Positions 1 through 10,280 are shown, counted from the stretch's first letter. The stretch is DNA of 64,000 nt from Roseovarius sp. (GCF_030373445.1 NZ_JAUCYU010000013.1:62001-126000), one strand, 5' to 3'. The notes: generated from the letters alone by a model not told the origin. A program made the numbers and translations.

Positions 1-1
1 C

Positions 2-397
2 GACGCCTTCTGGAAACTGGTCGACGAGATCCTCAACGCCGTCCTCTTCCTGATGATCGGGTTCGAGGTCTTCGCCGTGGCCTTCGAGGTCGATTTCCTG
101 CTCGCCGGCGTCCTCTCCATCGGTCTTGCGCTGCTGGGCCGGCTGGCCGCCGTGGCGGTGCCCGTGCTCATCCTGCGCCCCTTCCGCACCTTCTCCCCCG
201 GCGTCGTGCCGATCATGACATGGGGCGGGCTCAAAGGCGGCATCTCGGTCGCGCTGGCGCTCTCGCTGCCCGACAATGAATGGAAACCCCTGATCCTGAC
301 GGCCACCTATATCGTCGTGATCTTCTCGATCATCGTGCAGGGGCTGACCGTCAGCAAACTGGCCAACCGCGTCGGCCGCGAGCCCGACCTGGTCTGA
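2..397 (+). CDS. Na+/H+ antiporter, CPA1 family (C-terminal part)
   Basis: Only the C-terminal 131 codons are present; the frame is open to the left edge of the window, so the ATG at 53 in the ORF track is internal. The first residues (DAFWKLVDEILNAVLF) and the later TWGGLKGGISVALALSLP stretch are typical of the last membrane helices of CPA1 sodium/proton antiporters, inner-membrane proteins that exchange Na+ (or K+) for H+ in pH and salt homeostasis. At least three hydrophobic segments can be seen. Ion specificity cannot be judged. The stop lies 11 bases before the next start, so it may be cotranscribed with the PhzF-like gene. Confidence 0.85.
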   Translation, partial: DAFWKLVDEILNAVLFLMIGFEVFAVAFEVDFLLAGVLSIGLALLGRLAAVAVPVLILRPFRTFSPGVVPIMTWGGLKGGISVALALSLPDNEWKPLILTATYIVVIFSIIVQGLTVSKLANRVGREPDLV

Positions 398-408
398 GGA
401 GGCCGCCC

Positions 409-1248
409 ATGACCGCCTATGTCGTCTACGACGTCTTCACCGACACCCGCTTCGGCGGCAATCAACTGGCCGTCTTTCCCGACGCCACCGACCTGCCCGA
501 GACCGACCTGCAGGCCATCGCGGCCGAGTTCAACTTTTCCGAGGTCACCCTCGTCTATCCGCCCGAAGACCCGGCCCACACCGCCCGCGTCCGCATCTTC
601 ACGCCCACGATGGAGATCCCCTTCGCCGGCCACCCGGTGATCGGCACCGCCATCGCGCTCTCCGATGCGGGCCACGGGCCGGAGATGATGCTGGAACTGG
701 GCGTCGGCCCCCTGTCCTGTAGGGTCGAAAACGGCACCGCCGCCTTCACCACCGAGGCGACGCTGGAGGTGCTGGCCACGCCCGACCCCGCCCTCGTCGC
801 CCGCGCCCTCGGCCTGCAACCCTCTGATATCGCCGCCGAAACCCATCCGCCCACCATGGCCACCCTCGGCCTGCCATTCACCATCACCCAGCTTGCCAGC
901 CGCGCCGCCCTCTCCGCCTGCCAGACCGATATCGCGGCTTTCCGCGAAGGCGCCAAAACCCATCCCGGCGGGCTCGATTTCGCGCAATTCGCGTATGTCC
1001 GCGAGGGCGACACCGTGCATGCCCGCATGTTCGCCCCGCTCGACAACATCCCCGAGGACCCGGCCACCGGCAGCGCCTGCGCCACCCTTGCGGCTCTCCT
1101 CGCCAAGGCCCTGGGAAAAGACCTCTCCCTTATCGTCCACCAGGGGGAGGATATGGGCCGACCCAGCCGCATCGCCCTGCAAACCGACCGCACCCGCGTC
1201 ACCGTGTCGGGCGCGGCCGTGAAAGTCATGGAAGGCCGCCTCCTCTGA
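409..1248 (+). CDS. PhzF family isomerase-like protein
   Basis: A 279-residue protein of the PhzF/diaminopimelate-epimerase fold. The ORF track starts at 280, but the ATG at 409 has a strong GAGGAGG ribosome site and gives the family-typical start (MTAYVVYDVFTDTRFGGNQLAV). The catalytic acid expected in PhzF, a glutamate near residue 45, is present in FNFSEVT. The second-lobe motifs PFAGHPVIG and DPATGSACATLAALL are intact. Most chromosomal PhzF-like proteins are isomerases or epimerases of unknown substrate, and there are no other phenazine genes here, so a role in phenazine synthesis should not be inferred. Confidence 0.9.
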   Translation: MTAYVVYDVFTDTRFGGNQLAVFPDATDLPETDLQAIAAEFNFSEVTLVYPPEDPAHTARVRIFTPTMEIPFAGHPVIGTAIALSDAGHGPEMMLELGVGPLSCRVENGTAAFTTEATLEVLATPDPALVARALGLQPSDIAAETHPPTMATLGLPFTITQLASRAALSACQTDIAAFREGAKTHPGGLDFAQFAYVREGDTVHARMFAPLDNIPEDPATGSACATLAALLAKALGKDLSLIVHQGEDMGRPSRIALQTDRTRVTVSGAAVKVMEGRLL

Positions 1249-1323
1249 CCCGCCGATAAAATCTGGCCAACACGCCGCGAACCGGCTATCCAACGGGCCC
1301 ACGAGTCGCAAAAGATCGAGCCG

Positions 1324-1737
1324 ATGACCGAGACCATCACCGAGCGTTGCGAGGCCAAGGGCCTGCGGATGACCGGCCAGCGCCGCACAATTGCCGGCGT
1401 GCTGGAAGACTCCGACGATCACCCCGATGTGGAAGAGCTCTACGCCCGCGCCTCGGGCCGCGATCCGAACATCTCCATCGCCACGGTCTACCGGACCGTG
1501 AAGCTGTTCGAGGAAGCCGGTATTCTCGAAAAGGTCGAATTCGGCGACGGCCGCGCCCGCTATGAAGACGCCGAGCGCGACCACCACGACCACCTGATCG
1601 ACCTGCAATCCGGCGAGGTCATCGAGTTCGTCGATGCCGAGATCGAGGCGCTTCAGGAAAGGATCGCCAACAAGCTCGGTTACAAGCTCAAGGGCCACAA
1701 GCTCGAACTGTACGGCGTGCCGCTCAAGAAGTCCTGA
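1324..1737 (+). CDS. Fur family metalloregulator (Fur/Mur type)
   Basis: A 137-residue cytoplasmic repressor. The winged-helix recognition segment (SIATVYRTVKLFEEAGI) is at about residues 51-67 and the metal-binding HHDH motif at residues 87-90. The CxxC pair of enterobacterial Fur, which binds structural zinc, is replaced by LIDLQSG. This is usual for alphaproteobacterial Fur orthologs, many of which respond to manganese (Mur). Whether this one senses Fe2+ or Mn2+ cannot be read from the sequence. It stands alone between the PhzF-like gene and an EamA transporter, with about 75 bases of upstream sequence that could hold its own promoter. Confidence 0.93.
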   Translation: MTETITERCEAKGLRMTGQRRTIAGVLEDSDDHPDVEELYARASGRDPNISIATVYRTVKLFEEAGILEKVEFGDGRARYEDAERDHHDHLIDLQSGEVIEFVDAEIEALQERIANKLGYKLKGHKLELYGVPLKKS

Positions 1738-1765
1738 GCCGTCTGGCCCTTCACATTCGCGCGCC

Positions 1766-1787
1766 GTAGGGTGGGTTCCAACCCACC
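1766..1787. repeat. GTAGGGTGGGTT palindromic intergenic repeat
   Basis: GGTGGGTTCCAACCCACC is a perfect 8-bp inverted repeat around CC, preceded by GTA. The same core (GTAGGGTGGGT...ACCCACC) recurs twice at 38772-38838, so it is a dispersed element rather than a gene-specific site. It could fold as a hairpin in RNA from either strand; no T-tract follows. Confidence 0.7.
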
Positions 1788-1928
1788 GTCCAACCCCGAT
1801 CACATCCTCCGAACAACCCCTTCCGACGCGCCAACGCCCGGCCCTCACGCCCGGTGTTGCTGCTGACGCCAATGGTCACTATAGGCGGTTTCGTGCGGCA
1901 TCCCGCCGCAGCGAGGGAAAGGCACCCC

Positions 1929-2827
1929 ATGCAGAACGTCCACGGCATCCTGCTCGTGATCGCCGCCATGGCCGGCTTCACCATCGAGGACACGCTGATC
2001 AAGCGGATGTCGCAGGACATTCCCGTAGGCCAGATCCTGATAATCCTCGGGCTCGCCAGCACCGTGATCTTCGCCCTCGTCGCCCGCGCCCGGGGTCACG
2101 ATATCTTCGCCCGCGCGGCGTGGCGGCCCATGTTCCTCTGGCGTGCCCTGGCCGAGGCGACGGCCTCGATGGCCTTCGTCACGTCGCTCTCGCTGGTCGA
2201 TATCTCGGTCGTCGCGGCCGTCTTCCAGGCCACGCCGCTCGTCATCACCATGGGCGCCGCGCTCTTCCTCGGCGAAGACGTCGGCTGGCGGAGGTGGAGC
2301 GCCATCGGCCTTGGTTTCGTGGGCGTGCTGATGATCATCCGCCCCGGCGTCGCCGGATTCGAGCCGGCCGCGCTGATCGTCCTCATCTCGGTCTGCGCCA
2401 TCGCCGCGCGTGACCTGATCACACGCCGCATCGACGCCAACGTCTCCTCCTTCGTGATCTCCTTCCAGGGCTTTGGCGTCGCGATCCCCGCGGGCTTCCT
2501 GTTGCTGGCCCTCTCCGGCGACGGGCCGACGGCCATGTCCGCCGCCCACGGCGCCATGATGCTCGGGGCGGTCGTCGTCGGCGCGCTCTCCTATTACGGC
2601 ATCGTGCAGGCCATGCGCCTTGGCGAGGCCGCAGCCGTTACACCCTTCCGATACACTCGCCTGCTCTTCTCGCTCTTCGTCGGCGTCACCGTCTTCGGCG
2701 AACACCCCGACACCATGACATTGGCGGGCGCCGCCCTGATCATCTGCACCGGCCTCTATACCTTCCTGCGCGAACAGCGCCTCGCCCGCCGCCAGCGCCG
2801 GGACCTGGCGGGAAACCCCAACATGTA

Positions 2828-2828
<1 letters not shown>
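1929..2828 (+). CDS. EamA/DMT family transporter
   Basis: A 299-residue inner-membrane protein with about ten hydrophobic helices arranged as two EamA repeats, the layout of drug/metabolite transporters. The ORF track opens at 1854, but the ATG at 1929 follows a purine-rich GAGGGAAAGG site and leads straight into the first helix (GILLVIAAMAGFTIEDTLIK), so it is preferred. The TAG stop lies inside the palindrome GTTAGCGCTAAC in front of enolase. The substrate cannot be told; members export amino acids, purines, quaternary amines or metabolites. Confidence 0.9.
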
Positions 2829-4190
<1,362 letters not shown>

Positions 4191-4195
4191 GGCGC

Positions 4196-4939
4196 CTAGC
4201 CGCTCCGCCCTTCCCGCCGCGCCTTTTGCTGGCGCGGCGGCGTCAGCTTCATCTCCGGCAGTTTCAACCGCGCCTCCGGCCCGCTCCACGCATAGGCCAG
4301 CAGGCAGGGTTCCTGCTCTCCGGTGGTGATCCGGTGCTCGTCCCCCGCCCGGTTCAGGATCAGCGAGCCCGGCGCATAGACCGCCGCGTCGTTCTCCGAC
4401 CACGCCCCCGCGATCGAGACATAGCTTTCCTCGATCTCGTGATGGCTGTGCTGCGGATAGGTCGTGTTCGGCGCGAACAGCACGAACCCGATGATCAGCC
4501 GGCCGGTCCGCACCGGCCCGTTCGGCCCCATCACCTCGCAATAGGCGTATTTGCGCGCCAGCGCGGGCGAAACCTTCTCGTAGCCATATTCCCATGTCAG
4601 CTGGCCCGAGACCCGCGACAACGCCCTTGCCAGCCCCTGCATCGCCCCGCGTTCGCCGATATCGAGCGCCCGGCCCAGGTGCGCGGTGACGGGTTTCGCC
4701 TCCGGTGCCCGCACCGCCATTTCCGGGTTCGCCTCCAGCACCGCAGACACCGCCTCGCGCACCCGCTTGCGGTGGCTGCGGATCGACCGGCTCCCCCCGG
4801 CAGAGCCCTGCCGGTACAGCACTTCGAACTCGCGGATCAGGTAATACCAGTCCGGGCAATCCTTTAGCCGCGGCCCGGTGGTCGCACCCTCGCCCGGCGG
4901 TGTCCCTGCCTTCGGTTCATCCTGCTGATCGGTCGCCAT
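4196..4939 (-). CDS. dddL: DMSP lyase, DddL family (cupin)
   Basis: The protein matches the DddL family, which cleaves dimethylsulfoniopropionate to dimethyl sulfide and acrylate. The N-terminal half carries PDWYYLIREFEVLYRQGSAGG and IRSHRKRVREAVSAVLEANP; the C-terminal half is a cupin with a metal site HSHHEIEESY and a distal histidine in GDEHRITTG, then EPCLLAYAWSGPEARL. The ORF track begins at 5047, but that leader is low-complexity and not family-like. I chose ATG 4939 (247 residues); ATG 4960 (254 residues) is also possible. DddL proteins are about 230 residues, so the charged N-terminus is slightly long. No acrylate-handling genes are adjacent, and its neighbour eno is convergent. Confidence 0.85.
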   Translation of the reverse strand: MATDQQDEPKAGTPPGEGATTGPRLKDCPDWYYLIREFEVLYRQGSAGGSRSIRSHRKRVREAVSAVLEANPEMAVRAPEAKPVTAHLGRALDIGERGAMQGLARALSRVSGQLTWEYGYEKVSPALARKYAYCEVMGPNGPVRTGRLIIGFVLFAPNTTYPQHSHHEIEESYVSIAGAWSENDAAVYAPGSLILNRAGDEHRITTGEQEPCLLAYAWSGPEARLKLPEMKLTPPRQQKARREGRSG

Positions 4940-5099
4940 GCCTACGCCCTTCGTCCCCATGCCATTCCCAACTAAGCCCGCGGGACCAGGGTTGCAAAGG
5001 GGGCGACCGGCCTCGGAGCGCCCCGACAGCCCCCCCTGCACCGCCAATGCCCGCGGCTTGGGCGGATAACGCCCTTTCGCGCCGAAGGAAACGGCGAAA

Positions 5100-5432
5100 C
5101 TAACCTTTCAGGAACTTTCGCCGCGCCTCCTCGGCAATCGACTGGCGCATCGTCAGCTGCGCCAGTTCCGCCATCGCCACCTGTCGGGCCTCGGGGTCGG
5201 TGATGTCGTTCATTCGCGCCTTGTGCGCGGCGATCCGTTTCTTCAGCGTGATTTCCTCCGGAACGACCCCGGCCTCTGCCATCATCCGAAAGGCCGCGGC
5301 CTCCCCAGCATCGAGATACGCCTCGCCGCTGCGATCGGGCAGCGGTTCTCCCTCGCCATCCAGCCCCTGAAGACGGCCCTCGGCGCGCGCCTTGAGGATC
5401 TGCCGCTCGATGATTCGTGCAAGCCATGACAT
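5100..5432 (-). CDS. DUF1992 (DnaJ-homolog-associated) protein
   Basis: A 110-residue soluble protein matching the DUF1992 domain also found in DnaJ homolog subfamily C member 28. It starts with MSWLARIIERQILKARAEG, followed by the conserved LDGEGEPLPD segment and helices rich in Arg, Lys and Glu. Its function is unknown. It is divergent from the DUF985 cupin gene, with a shared upstream region of about 128 bases. Confidence 0.85.
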   Translation of the reverse strand: MSWLARIIERQILKARAEGRLQGLDGEGEPLPDRSGEAYLDAGEAAAFRMMAEAGVVPEEITLKKRIAAHKARMNDITDPEARQVAMAELAQLTMRQSIAEEARRKFLKG

Positions 5433-5560
5433 GCCATCATTTTACCGCGGAACGGTCTGCCACTGAAGCACGCGGCGGCGTTGTATTCCGGCAATGGCCT
5501 CTCGGCACGGTATCCCGCTTTCCCCTTTCCCACCTCCGCCGCAGCCGATACCCTGCGCCC

Positions 5561-5986
5561 ATGACAGCAGACGACATCATCCGCCAGCTCGACCTTCAGC
5601 CCCACCCCGAAGGCGGCCACTACCGCGAGACATGGGTGGCCGACAACGACGGCCGCGCCACCGGCACCTGCATCTATTTCCTGCTCAAGGGCGGCGAGGT
5701 GAACCGCTGGCACCGGGTCGACGCCACCGAGATCTGGCATTTCTACGCGGGCGACCCGCTCCTCCTGCGGCTTTCCGCCACCGATTCCGGACCGGCCGAA
5801 CGCCACCTGCTCGGCCCCGACCTCACCGCCGCGCAACGGCCGCAGGTGATCATCCCGCCCCATCACTGGCAGCGCGCCGAATGCACCGGGGCCTACACGC
5901 TGGTCGGCTGCACCGTGTCACCGGGCTTCCGGTTCGAGGGATTTACCCTTGCAGACGACGGGTTCGACATTCCCGACACCGCCTGA
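5561..5986 (+). CDS. DUF985 cupin domain protein
   Basis: A 141-residue protein of the DUF985/Cupin_5 family. The ATG at 5561 is preferred to the track start 5417 because it opens with the family N-terminus (IIRQLDLQPHPEGGHYRETW). The RWHRVDATEIWHFYAGDPL stretch carries the cupin metal-binding pattern of histidines and glutamate, and VIIPPHHWQRAE the second histidine cluster. Function in bacteria is unknown; some members resemble sugar-binding or isomerase cupins. It is followed by the longest gene-free stretch in the window. Confidence 0.87.
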   Translation: MTADDIIRQLDLQPHPEGGHYRETWVADNDGRATGTCIYFLLKGGEVNRWHRVDATEIWHFYAGDPLLLRLSATDSGPAERHLLGPDLTAAQRPQVIIPPHHWQRAECTGAYTLVGCTVSPGFRFEGFTLADDGFDIPDTA

Positions 5987-6067
5987 CGCCGCGTGTGCAA
6001 AAGTTTTTTTCGCAACCCGATCAATGCCTTGACGGATATTCGTTAAAAACATCAGAAAAAGTAGACG

Positions 6068-6455
6068 CTGGCTGAAACTTTTCCAGACCACGCACGTGGT
6101 TTTTCACTGAACTCAGCCAGACGGCGTGGATGCCGTGGGGTCTTTTCCCGACTCCCGTACACCCACGGTGCTGCATCACGGCGTTGCCCGCAGCATTTCC
6201 CCACCGCGCCCAAGGCCGAGTTTGTCGGGGCCCGCCCTTTGCCCCGACAGACAGGACCGGCGCTGCGTATGAGTGTGAGCGTTTTCTTCGCCTTCGGGCA
6301 AGATCGGCGTCGGTTCTGGTCCGGGGTGCCAGCGTGCATCCCGGACACACGCCGCCGGATCGCGGTTACGAGTTGTGCTATTGATCCCGGTTACGAGGTG
6401 ATACGAGCAGTCCAGTCGCGGCACCGGCCCGGAAAGCGGAAACGCTCTCCGGGCC
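6068..6455. other. Gene-free stretch with many hairpins, possible non-coding RNA
   Basis: No convincing coding ORF exists between 5987 and 6459; the track ORFs here have unnatural composition and no start sites. The region holds several inverted repeats: CTGGCTGA/TCAGCCAG (6068-6120) enclosing ACCAC/GTGGT; CCGTGGG/CCCACGG (6133-6168); TGTCGGGGC/GCCCCGACA (6223-6249); GTCCGGG/CCCGGAC (6319-6346); and a final GC-rich hairpin (6426-6455). A direct repeat CGGTTACGAG occurs at 6363 and 6388. I do not recognise tmRNA, 6S, SRP or RNase P signatures. A structured RNA is inferred; strand is uncertain, although T-tracts favour the plus strand. Confidence 0.35.
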
Positions 6456-6460
6456 TCTTT
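6426..6460 (+). terminator. GC-rich hairpin with short T-tract
   Basis: GGCCCGGA/TCCGGGCC arms with an inner AGCG/CGCT stem around a GAAA loop, followed by TCTTT. It abuts the pgi stop and could end plus-strand transcripts entering from the hairpin-rich stretch, as well as those of pgi. Confidence 0.55.
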
Positions 6461-8052
6461 CATTCCACCGCGCCGCGCACGAAATCCACGAGCTGCCGGG
6501 TCGAGCCATCCTTGTCGGCCCCGTCACGCTCGCCCGACAGGATCGGCGCCATTTCCTTGGCCAGCACCTTGCCCAGCTCCACGCCCCACTGGTCATAGGA
6601 GTTGATCCCCAGGATCACCCCCTCGACGAACACCCGGTGCTCGTAAAGCGCCACGATCTGGCCCAGCCGGCGCGGCGTCAGCCGGTCATAGATCAGCGTG
6701 GTCGACGGCCGGTTGCCCGGGAACACCCGGTGCGCCGCCTGCCGCTCCAGCTCCTCGCCCTGGAACCCGGCCTCCTCCATCAGCGCGCGCGCCGCCTCGA
6801 GCGACCGTCCCCGCATCAGCGCCTCCGACTGCGCAAGGCAATTGGCCACCAGCAGGTGGTGATGATGCGCCAGCTCCGGCTCGTGGCCCTTCGCCGCCAC
6901 CATGAACTCGCAAGGAACAACCTGCGTGCCCTGGTGAATGAGCTGGTAGAACGCATGCTGCCCGTTCGTGCCCGGCTCGCCCCAGACGACCGGGCCGCTC
7001 TGCACCTCCAGCGCGTCGCCCTCCATCGTCACCCGCTTGCCGTTGCTCTCCATCTCGAGCTGCTGGAAATACGCCGGCAGCCGCGACAGCCGCTGGTCAT
7101 AGGGCAGCACCGCGCGCGTCGGGAACCCGCAGGCATGGCTGTGCCACAACCCCGTCAGCGCCAGCATGACGGGCATGTTCTCCTCTGCCGGGGCTTCCCG
7201 GAAATGCCCGTCCATCGCCTCTCCGCCCCGAAGGAAGGCGCGGAAACCTTGCGATCCGATGGCCAGCATCAGCGGCAGCCCGATGGGCCCCCACATGGAA
7301 TAGCGCCCGCCGACCCAATCCTCGAAGCCGAAAACCCGCTCGGGCGCGATGCCGAAGGCGGCGGTCTTGTCCTCGGCGGTCGAGACGGCGGCGAACTGCG
7401 CGGCGGGGTCGTCGACCGCCTTCGCCATCCATGCCCGCGCGGTTTCGGCATTGGTCATCGTCTCGATCGTGGTGAACGTCTTCGACGCCACGATCACCAG
7501 CGTCGTCCTCGGGTCGAGCCCGGCCAGGCAATCGGCGATATCCGCCCCGTCCACGTTCGACACGAAATGACAGCGCGGCCCGTCGTGATAGGGCGACAGC
7601 GCCCGCGTCGCCATCTCCGGGCCAAGGTGAGAGCCGCCGATCCCGATATTGACCACGTCGGTGATCGGTCCGCCCGCGCCCCGGAACCCGCCGCCGCGCA
7701 CCTCTTCGGCGAACACCTCCATCCGCGCCAGCGTGTCCAGCACGTCCGGCATCACGTCGCGGCCGTCCACCTCGACCGGCCCGCCGCCCAGGTTGCGCAG
7801 CGCCGTGTGCAGGACGGCCCGCCCCTCGGTCTCGTTGATCGCCTCGCCCGCGAACATCGCGTCGCGCCGGTCCTCGACATGGTGCGAGCGCAGGATCGAC
7901 AGCAACAGCGCCCGCGCCTCGCGGCTCATCGCGGTCTTGGAATAGTCGAACAGCATCCCGTCGAACCGCACCGAGAAATCCGCCGCCCGGCCCTCCTCGG
8001 ACAAAAGCTCGGATATCCGCGCGCCTGTATCGGCTTTCAGGGCCTCCCACAT
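6460..8052 (-). CDS. pgi: Glucose-6-phosphate isomerase
   Basis: A 530-residue cytoplasmic enzyme that interconverts glucose 6-phosphate and fructose 6-phosphate. Recognisable segments include [18 protein letters not shown], the phosphate-binding [30 protein letters not shown], the catalytic glutamate region [12 protein letters not shown], the histidine in [16 protein letters not shown], and the C-terminal lysine in [12 protein letters not shown]. It is the last gene of zwf-pgl-pgi, 105 bases after pgl; the gap is filled by a palindromic repeat. Together with zwf and pgl it cycles hexose phosphates into the 6-phosphogluconate branch. Confidence 0.97.
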   Translation of the reverse strand: MWEALKADTGARISELLSEEGRAADFSVRFDGMLFDYSKTAMSREARALLLSILRSHHVEDRRDAMFAGEAINETEGRAVLHTALRNLGGGPVEVDGRDVMPDVLDTLARMEVFAEEVRGGGFRGAGGPITDVVNIGIGGSHLGPEMATRALSPYHDGPRCHFVSNVDGADIADCLAGLDPRTTLVIVASKTFTTIETMTNAETARAWMAKAVDDPAAQFAAVSTAEDKTAAFGIAPERVFGFEDWVGGRYSMWGPIGLPLMLAIGSQGFRAFLRGGEAMDGHFREAPAEENMPVMLALTGLWHSHACGFPTRAVLPYDQRLSRLPAYFQQLEMESNGKRVTMEGDALEVQSGPVVWGEPGTNGQHAFYQLIHQGTQVVPCEFMVAAKGHEPELAHHHHLLVANCLAQSEALMRGRSLEAARALMEEAGFQGEELERQAAHRVFPGNRPSTTLIYDRLTPRRLGQIVALYEHRVFVEGVILGINSYDQWGVELGKVLAKEMAPILSGERDGADKDGSTRQLVDFVRGAVE

Positions 8053-8082
8053 GCCATCAACTCCTGCCTGTACATTTCACCG

Positions 8083-8150
8083 TTCCAGAAATACTCCGGG
8101 GGAGATGTTGAAATCCCACGGGATTTCAACGTCGGGGGCAGCGCCCCCCC
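8083..8150. repeat. Roseobacter-type intergenic palindrome (copy 1)
   Basis: The sequence reads TTCCAGAAATACTCCGGGGG, then the perfect 10-bp inverted repeat GTTGAAATCC/GGATTTCAAC (8107-8130), then GGGGGC-AGC-GCCCCC (8134-8148). It lies between pgl and pgi. Related copies are at 11433, 23896 and 34300. As RNA it would form two stacked hairpins that could protect the zwf-pgl message or dampen pgi expression. Confidence 0.75.
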
Positions 8151-8157
8151 GCCGCGC

Positions 8158-8829
8158 TCACGGCGCCCAGTGCACCGTCGCCTCTTCCAGCACCGCCGCC
8201 ACCGGCGCCTTCGCCCATTCCAGCGATCTTGCCCGGTCGAGCGCCGCCTTCTTCGCCTGTCCGGTGATCACCACGTGCAGCGCCAGCGCGTCGCGCAGCA
8301 CCCGCGCGGAAAGCGTCACCCGCGGCTCCGGCACGTCCGGCGCCCGCATCGGCACCAGCACCGGCGCGTAACGGTCCAGCGCCTTTTCAAGGTTGTCCGC
8401 CCCGGGAAACAACGACGCGGTGTGCATGTCGGTCCCCATGCCCAGCAGGCACACGTTGATCGGCAGCGCCGGGCTGATCCCGTCCTCCAGCTCCTCCAGT
8501 ACCGGCTCCGGCGTCTCGGATTTCCGGTAGAGCGGAATGAAATTCGCCTTCGCCGCCCGCCCCGTCAGCAGGCGTTCGCGAATGAGCCGGCTGTTCGAGC
8601 GCACATGCACCTCCGGCAGCCAGCGCTCGTCGCTGGGCAGCACGTCGACCCGGGCCCAGTCGAGATCGGCATCGCAGAGACTGTCGAAAACCGGCCCCGG
8701 CGTGGTCCCGCCCGGCACCACGAACAGCACCCGGTCCTTGTGCTCCAGCGCCGCGGTCAGCTCTCCGGCCATGTTGTTGGCCAGGTGCACGGCCATCAGC
8801 TCGTCATCGGGGTAGTCCACGAAATTCAT
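8158..8829 (-). CDS. pgl: 6-phosphogluconolactonase
   Basis: A 223-residue enzyme that hydrolyses 6-phosphogluconolactone, the product of Zwf, to 6-phosphogluconate. The glucosamine/galactosamine-6-phosphate isomerase-type fold is recognised from VVPGGTTPGPVFDSL, DVLPSDERWLPEVHVRSN (the catalytic region) and NVCLLGMGTDMHTASLFPG. The gene overlaps the end of zwf by 4 bases (ATGA type), which implies translational coupling. Confidence 0.95.
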   Translation of the reverse strand: MNFVDYPDDELMAVHLANNMAGELTAALEHKDRVLFVVPGGTTPGPVFDSLCDADLDWARVDVLPSDERWLPEVHVRSNSRLIRERLLTGRAAKANFIPLYRKSETPEPVLEELEDGISPALPINVCLLGMGTDMHTASLFPGADNLEKALDRYAPVLVPMRAPDVPEPRVTLSARVLRDALALHVVITGQAKKAALDRARSLEWAKAPVAAVLEEATVHWAP

Positions 8830-10280
8830 GCCTTGATCTCCCGCCAGCGGCGCCCGTCCCGGTGCATCAACATCAGCGCGTCATCGGGCCCGGAACTTCC
8901 GGTGGAATAGGGCAGCGGATCCTCGCCGCGCTCCTCCCATCCGGCGATGATGCCGTCGGTCCAGGCCCAGGCCGCCTCGACCTCGTCGCCGCGCATGAAC
9001 AGGGTTTGGTTGCCGCGGATCACGTCCATGATCAGCCGCTCGTAGGCGTCCGGGAAATCCGCCTCCTCCGGGCCCAGCGCCTCGGCGAAGGTCATGTCGA
9101 GCGGCACGTCGACCAGCCGCATGCCCCCCGGCCCCGGCTCCTTGATGGTCACGCCCAGCTCGATCCCCTCGTTAGGCTGCAGCTTGATGGTCAGGATGTT
9201 GCGGTGCCGCCCGGCCTCGTCGCCGAAGATCGAATGCGGCGCATCCTTGAAAACCACGGCGATCTCGCTCGCCCGCTCCTTCAGCCGCTTGCCCGTGCGC
9301 AGGTAGAAGGGCGTGCCGGCCCAGCGCCAGTTGCTCACCCGGGCGCGCAGCGCCACGAAGCTCTCGGTGGTGCTGTCGCGGTTTCCGACCTGGTTGCGAT
9401 AGCTCGGCCGCCCGTCCGCGCCGTCATACTGCCCGCGCACCACGTCCTGCGGCGGCACCGGGTCGAGCGCCCGGATCACCTTCAGCTTCTCGTCGCGCAC
9501 CGCGTCGGGGTTGAACTTCGCCGGTGGCTCCATCGCGATCAGGCACAGTAGCTGCATCAGGTGGTTCTGCAGCATGTCCCGCATGGCGCCCGAGCGGTCG
9601 TAATAGTCGCCCCGCCCGCCGACGCCCACCTCCTCGGCCACGGTGATCTGGATGTGGTCCACGTACTGGCTGTTCCACAGCGGCTCGAACAGCATGTTGC
9701 CGAACCGGATCGCCATCAGGTTCTGCACCGTCTCCTTGCCCAGGTAATGGTCGATCCGGTAGATCTGGCTTTCGTCGAAATGCTCCGCCAGCACGCGGTT
9801 GAGGTCCTTTGCCGTGGCAAGGTCGCGCCCGAACGGCTTTTCCACAACGATCCGCGTCTGCCCGTCGGCCAGCCCGTGCTGGTGCAGCCGCTCGGCCAGC
9901 GGGCCGAAAAGCCGCGGCGCGACCGAGAAATAGAACGCCCTGATCCGGTCCGACCGGATGATCCCGGCAAGCTCCTCCCAGCCGTCGTCGCCCATGGCAT
10001 CGACCACCACGTAATGCAGCATCTGCAGGAACGCCTCGAGGTTGCCGCGGTTCGCGCCCGCCCCCTCGTCCGAGGCCACGATCGCGTCCGAGGCGAACTG
10101 CCGATAGCCCTCGGTATCCATCTCGCCACGGGCGGCACCGATGATGCGCACGTCGCCCTCGATCTGGCCCGCACAGTAACGCCGGAAGAGCCCCGGCAGG
10201 ATCTTCCGCCGCGCGAGATCCCCCGTGCCGCCGAAAATCACCAGGTCGAAGGGATCCACCGGAATGACTCGCGAAACCAT
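8826..10280 (-). CDS. zwf: Glucose-6-phosphate 1-dehydrogenase
   Basis: A 484-residue NAD(P)+-dependent enzyme, the first step of the oxidative pentose-phosphate and Entner-Doudoroff routes. The N-terminal Rossmann motif IFGGTGDLARRKILPGLF, the phosphate and active-site motif RIDHYLGKETVQN and the VEKPFGRDLATAK segment are all intact. It is first in zwf-pgl-pgi. The edd and eda genes of the Entner-Doudoroff pathway are not in the window. The short divergent region to the radical SAM gene must hold both promoters. Confidence 0.98.
   Translation of the reverse strand: MVSRVIPVDPFDLVIFGGTGDLARRKILPGLFRRYCAGQIEGDVRIIGAARGEMDTEGYRQFASDAIVASDEGAGANRGNLEAFLQMLHYVVVDAMGDDGWEELAGIIRSDRIRAFYFSVAPRLFGPLAERLHQHGLADGQTRIVVEKPFGRDLATAKDLNRVLAEHFDESQIYRIDHYLGKETVQNLMAIRFGNMLFEPLWNSQYVDHIQITVAEEVGVGGRGDYYDRSGAMRDMLQNHLMQLLCLIAMEPPAKFNPDAVRDEKLKVIRALDPVPPQDVVRGQYDGADGRPSYRNQVGNRDSTTESFVALRARVSNWRWAGTPFYLRTGKRLKERASEIAVVFKDAPHSIFGDEAGRHRNILTIKLQPNEGIELGVTIKEPGPGGMRLVDVPLDMTFAEALGPEEADFPDAYERLIMDVIRGNQTLFMRGDEVEAAWAWTDGIIAGWEERGEDPLPYSTGSSGPDDALMLMHRDGRRWREIKA

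Noticed and set aside
307-1872. A 521-residue minus-strand ORF opposite PhzF and fur
   Set aside because: Low-complexity composition typical of shadow frames in GC-rich DNA; the plus-strand genes have clear motifs and ribosome sites.
6021-6384. Small ORFs in the hairpin-rich gap (for example 6021-6350 minus and 6130-6384 plus)
   Set aside because: No ribosome sites, Cys- and Arg-rich random composition, and overlaps with strong inverted repeats.
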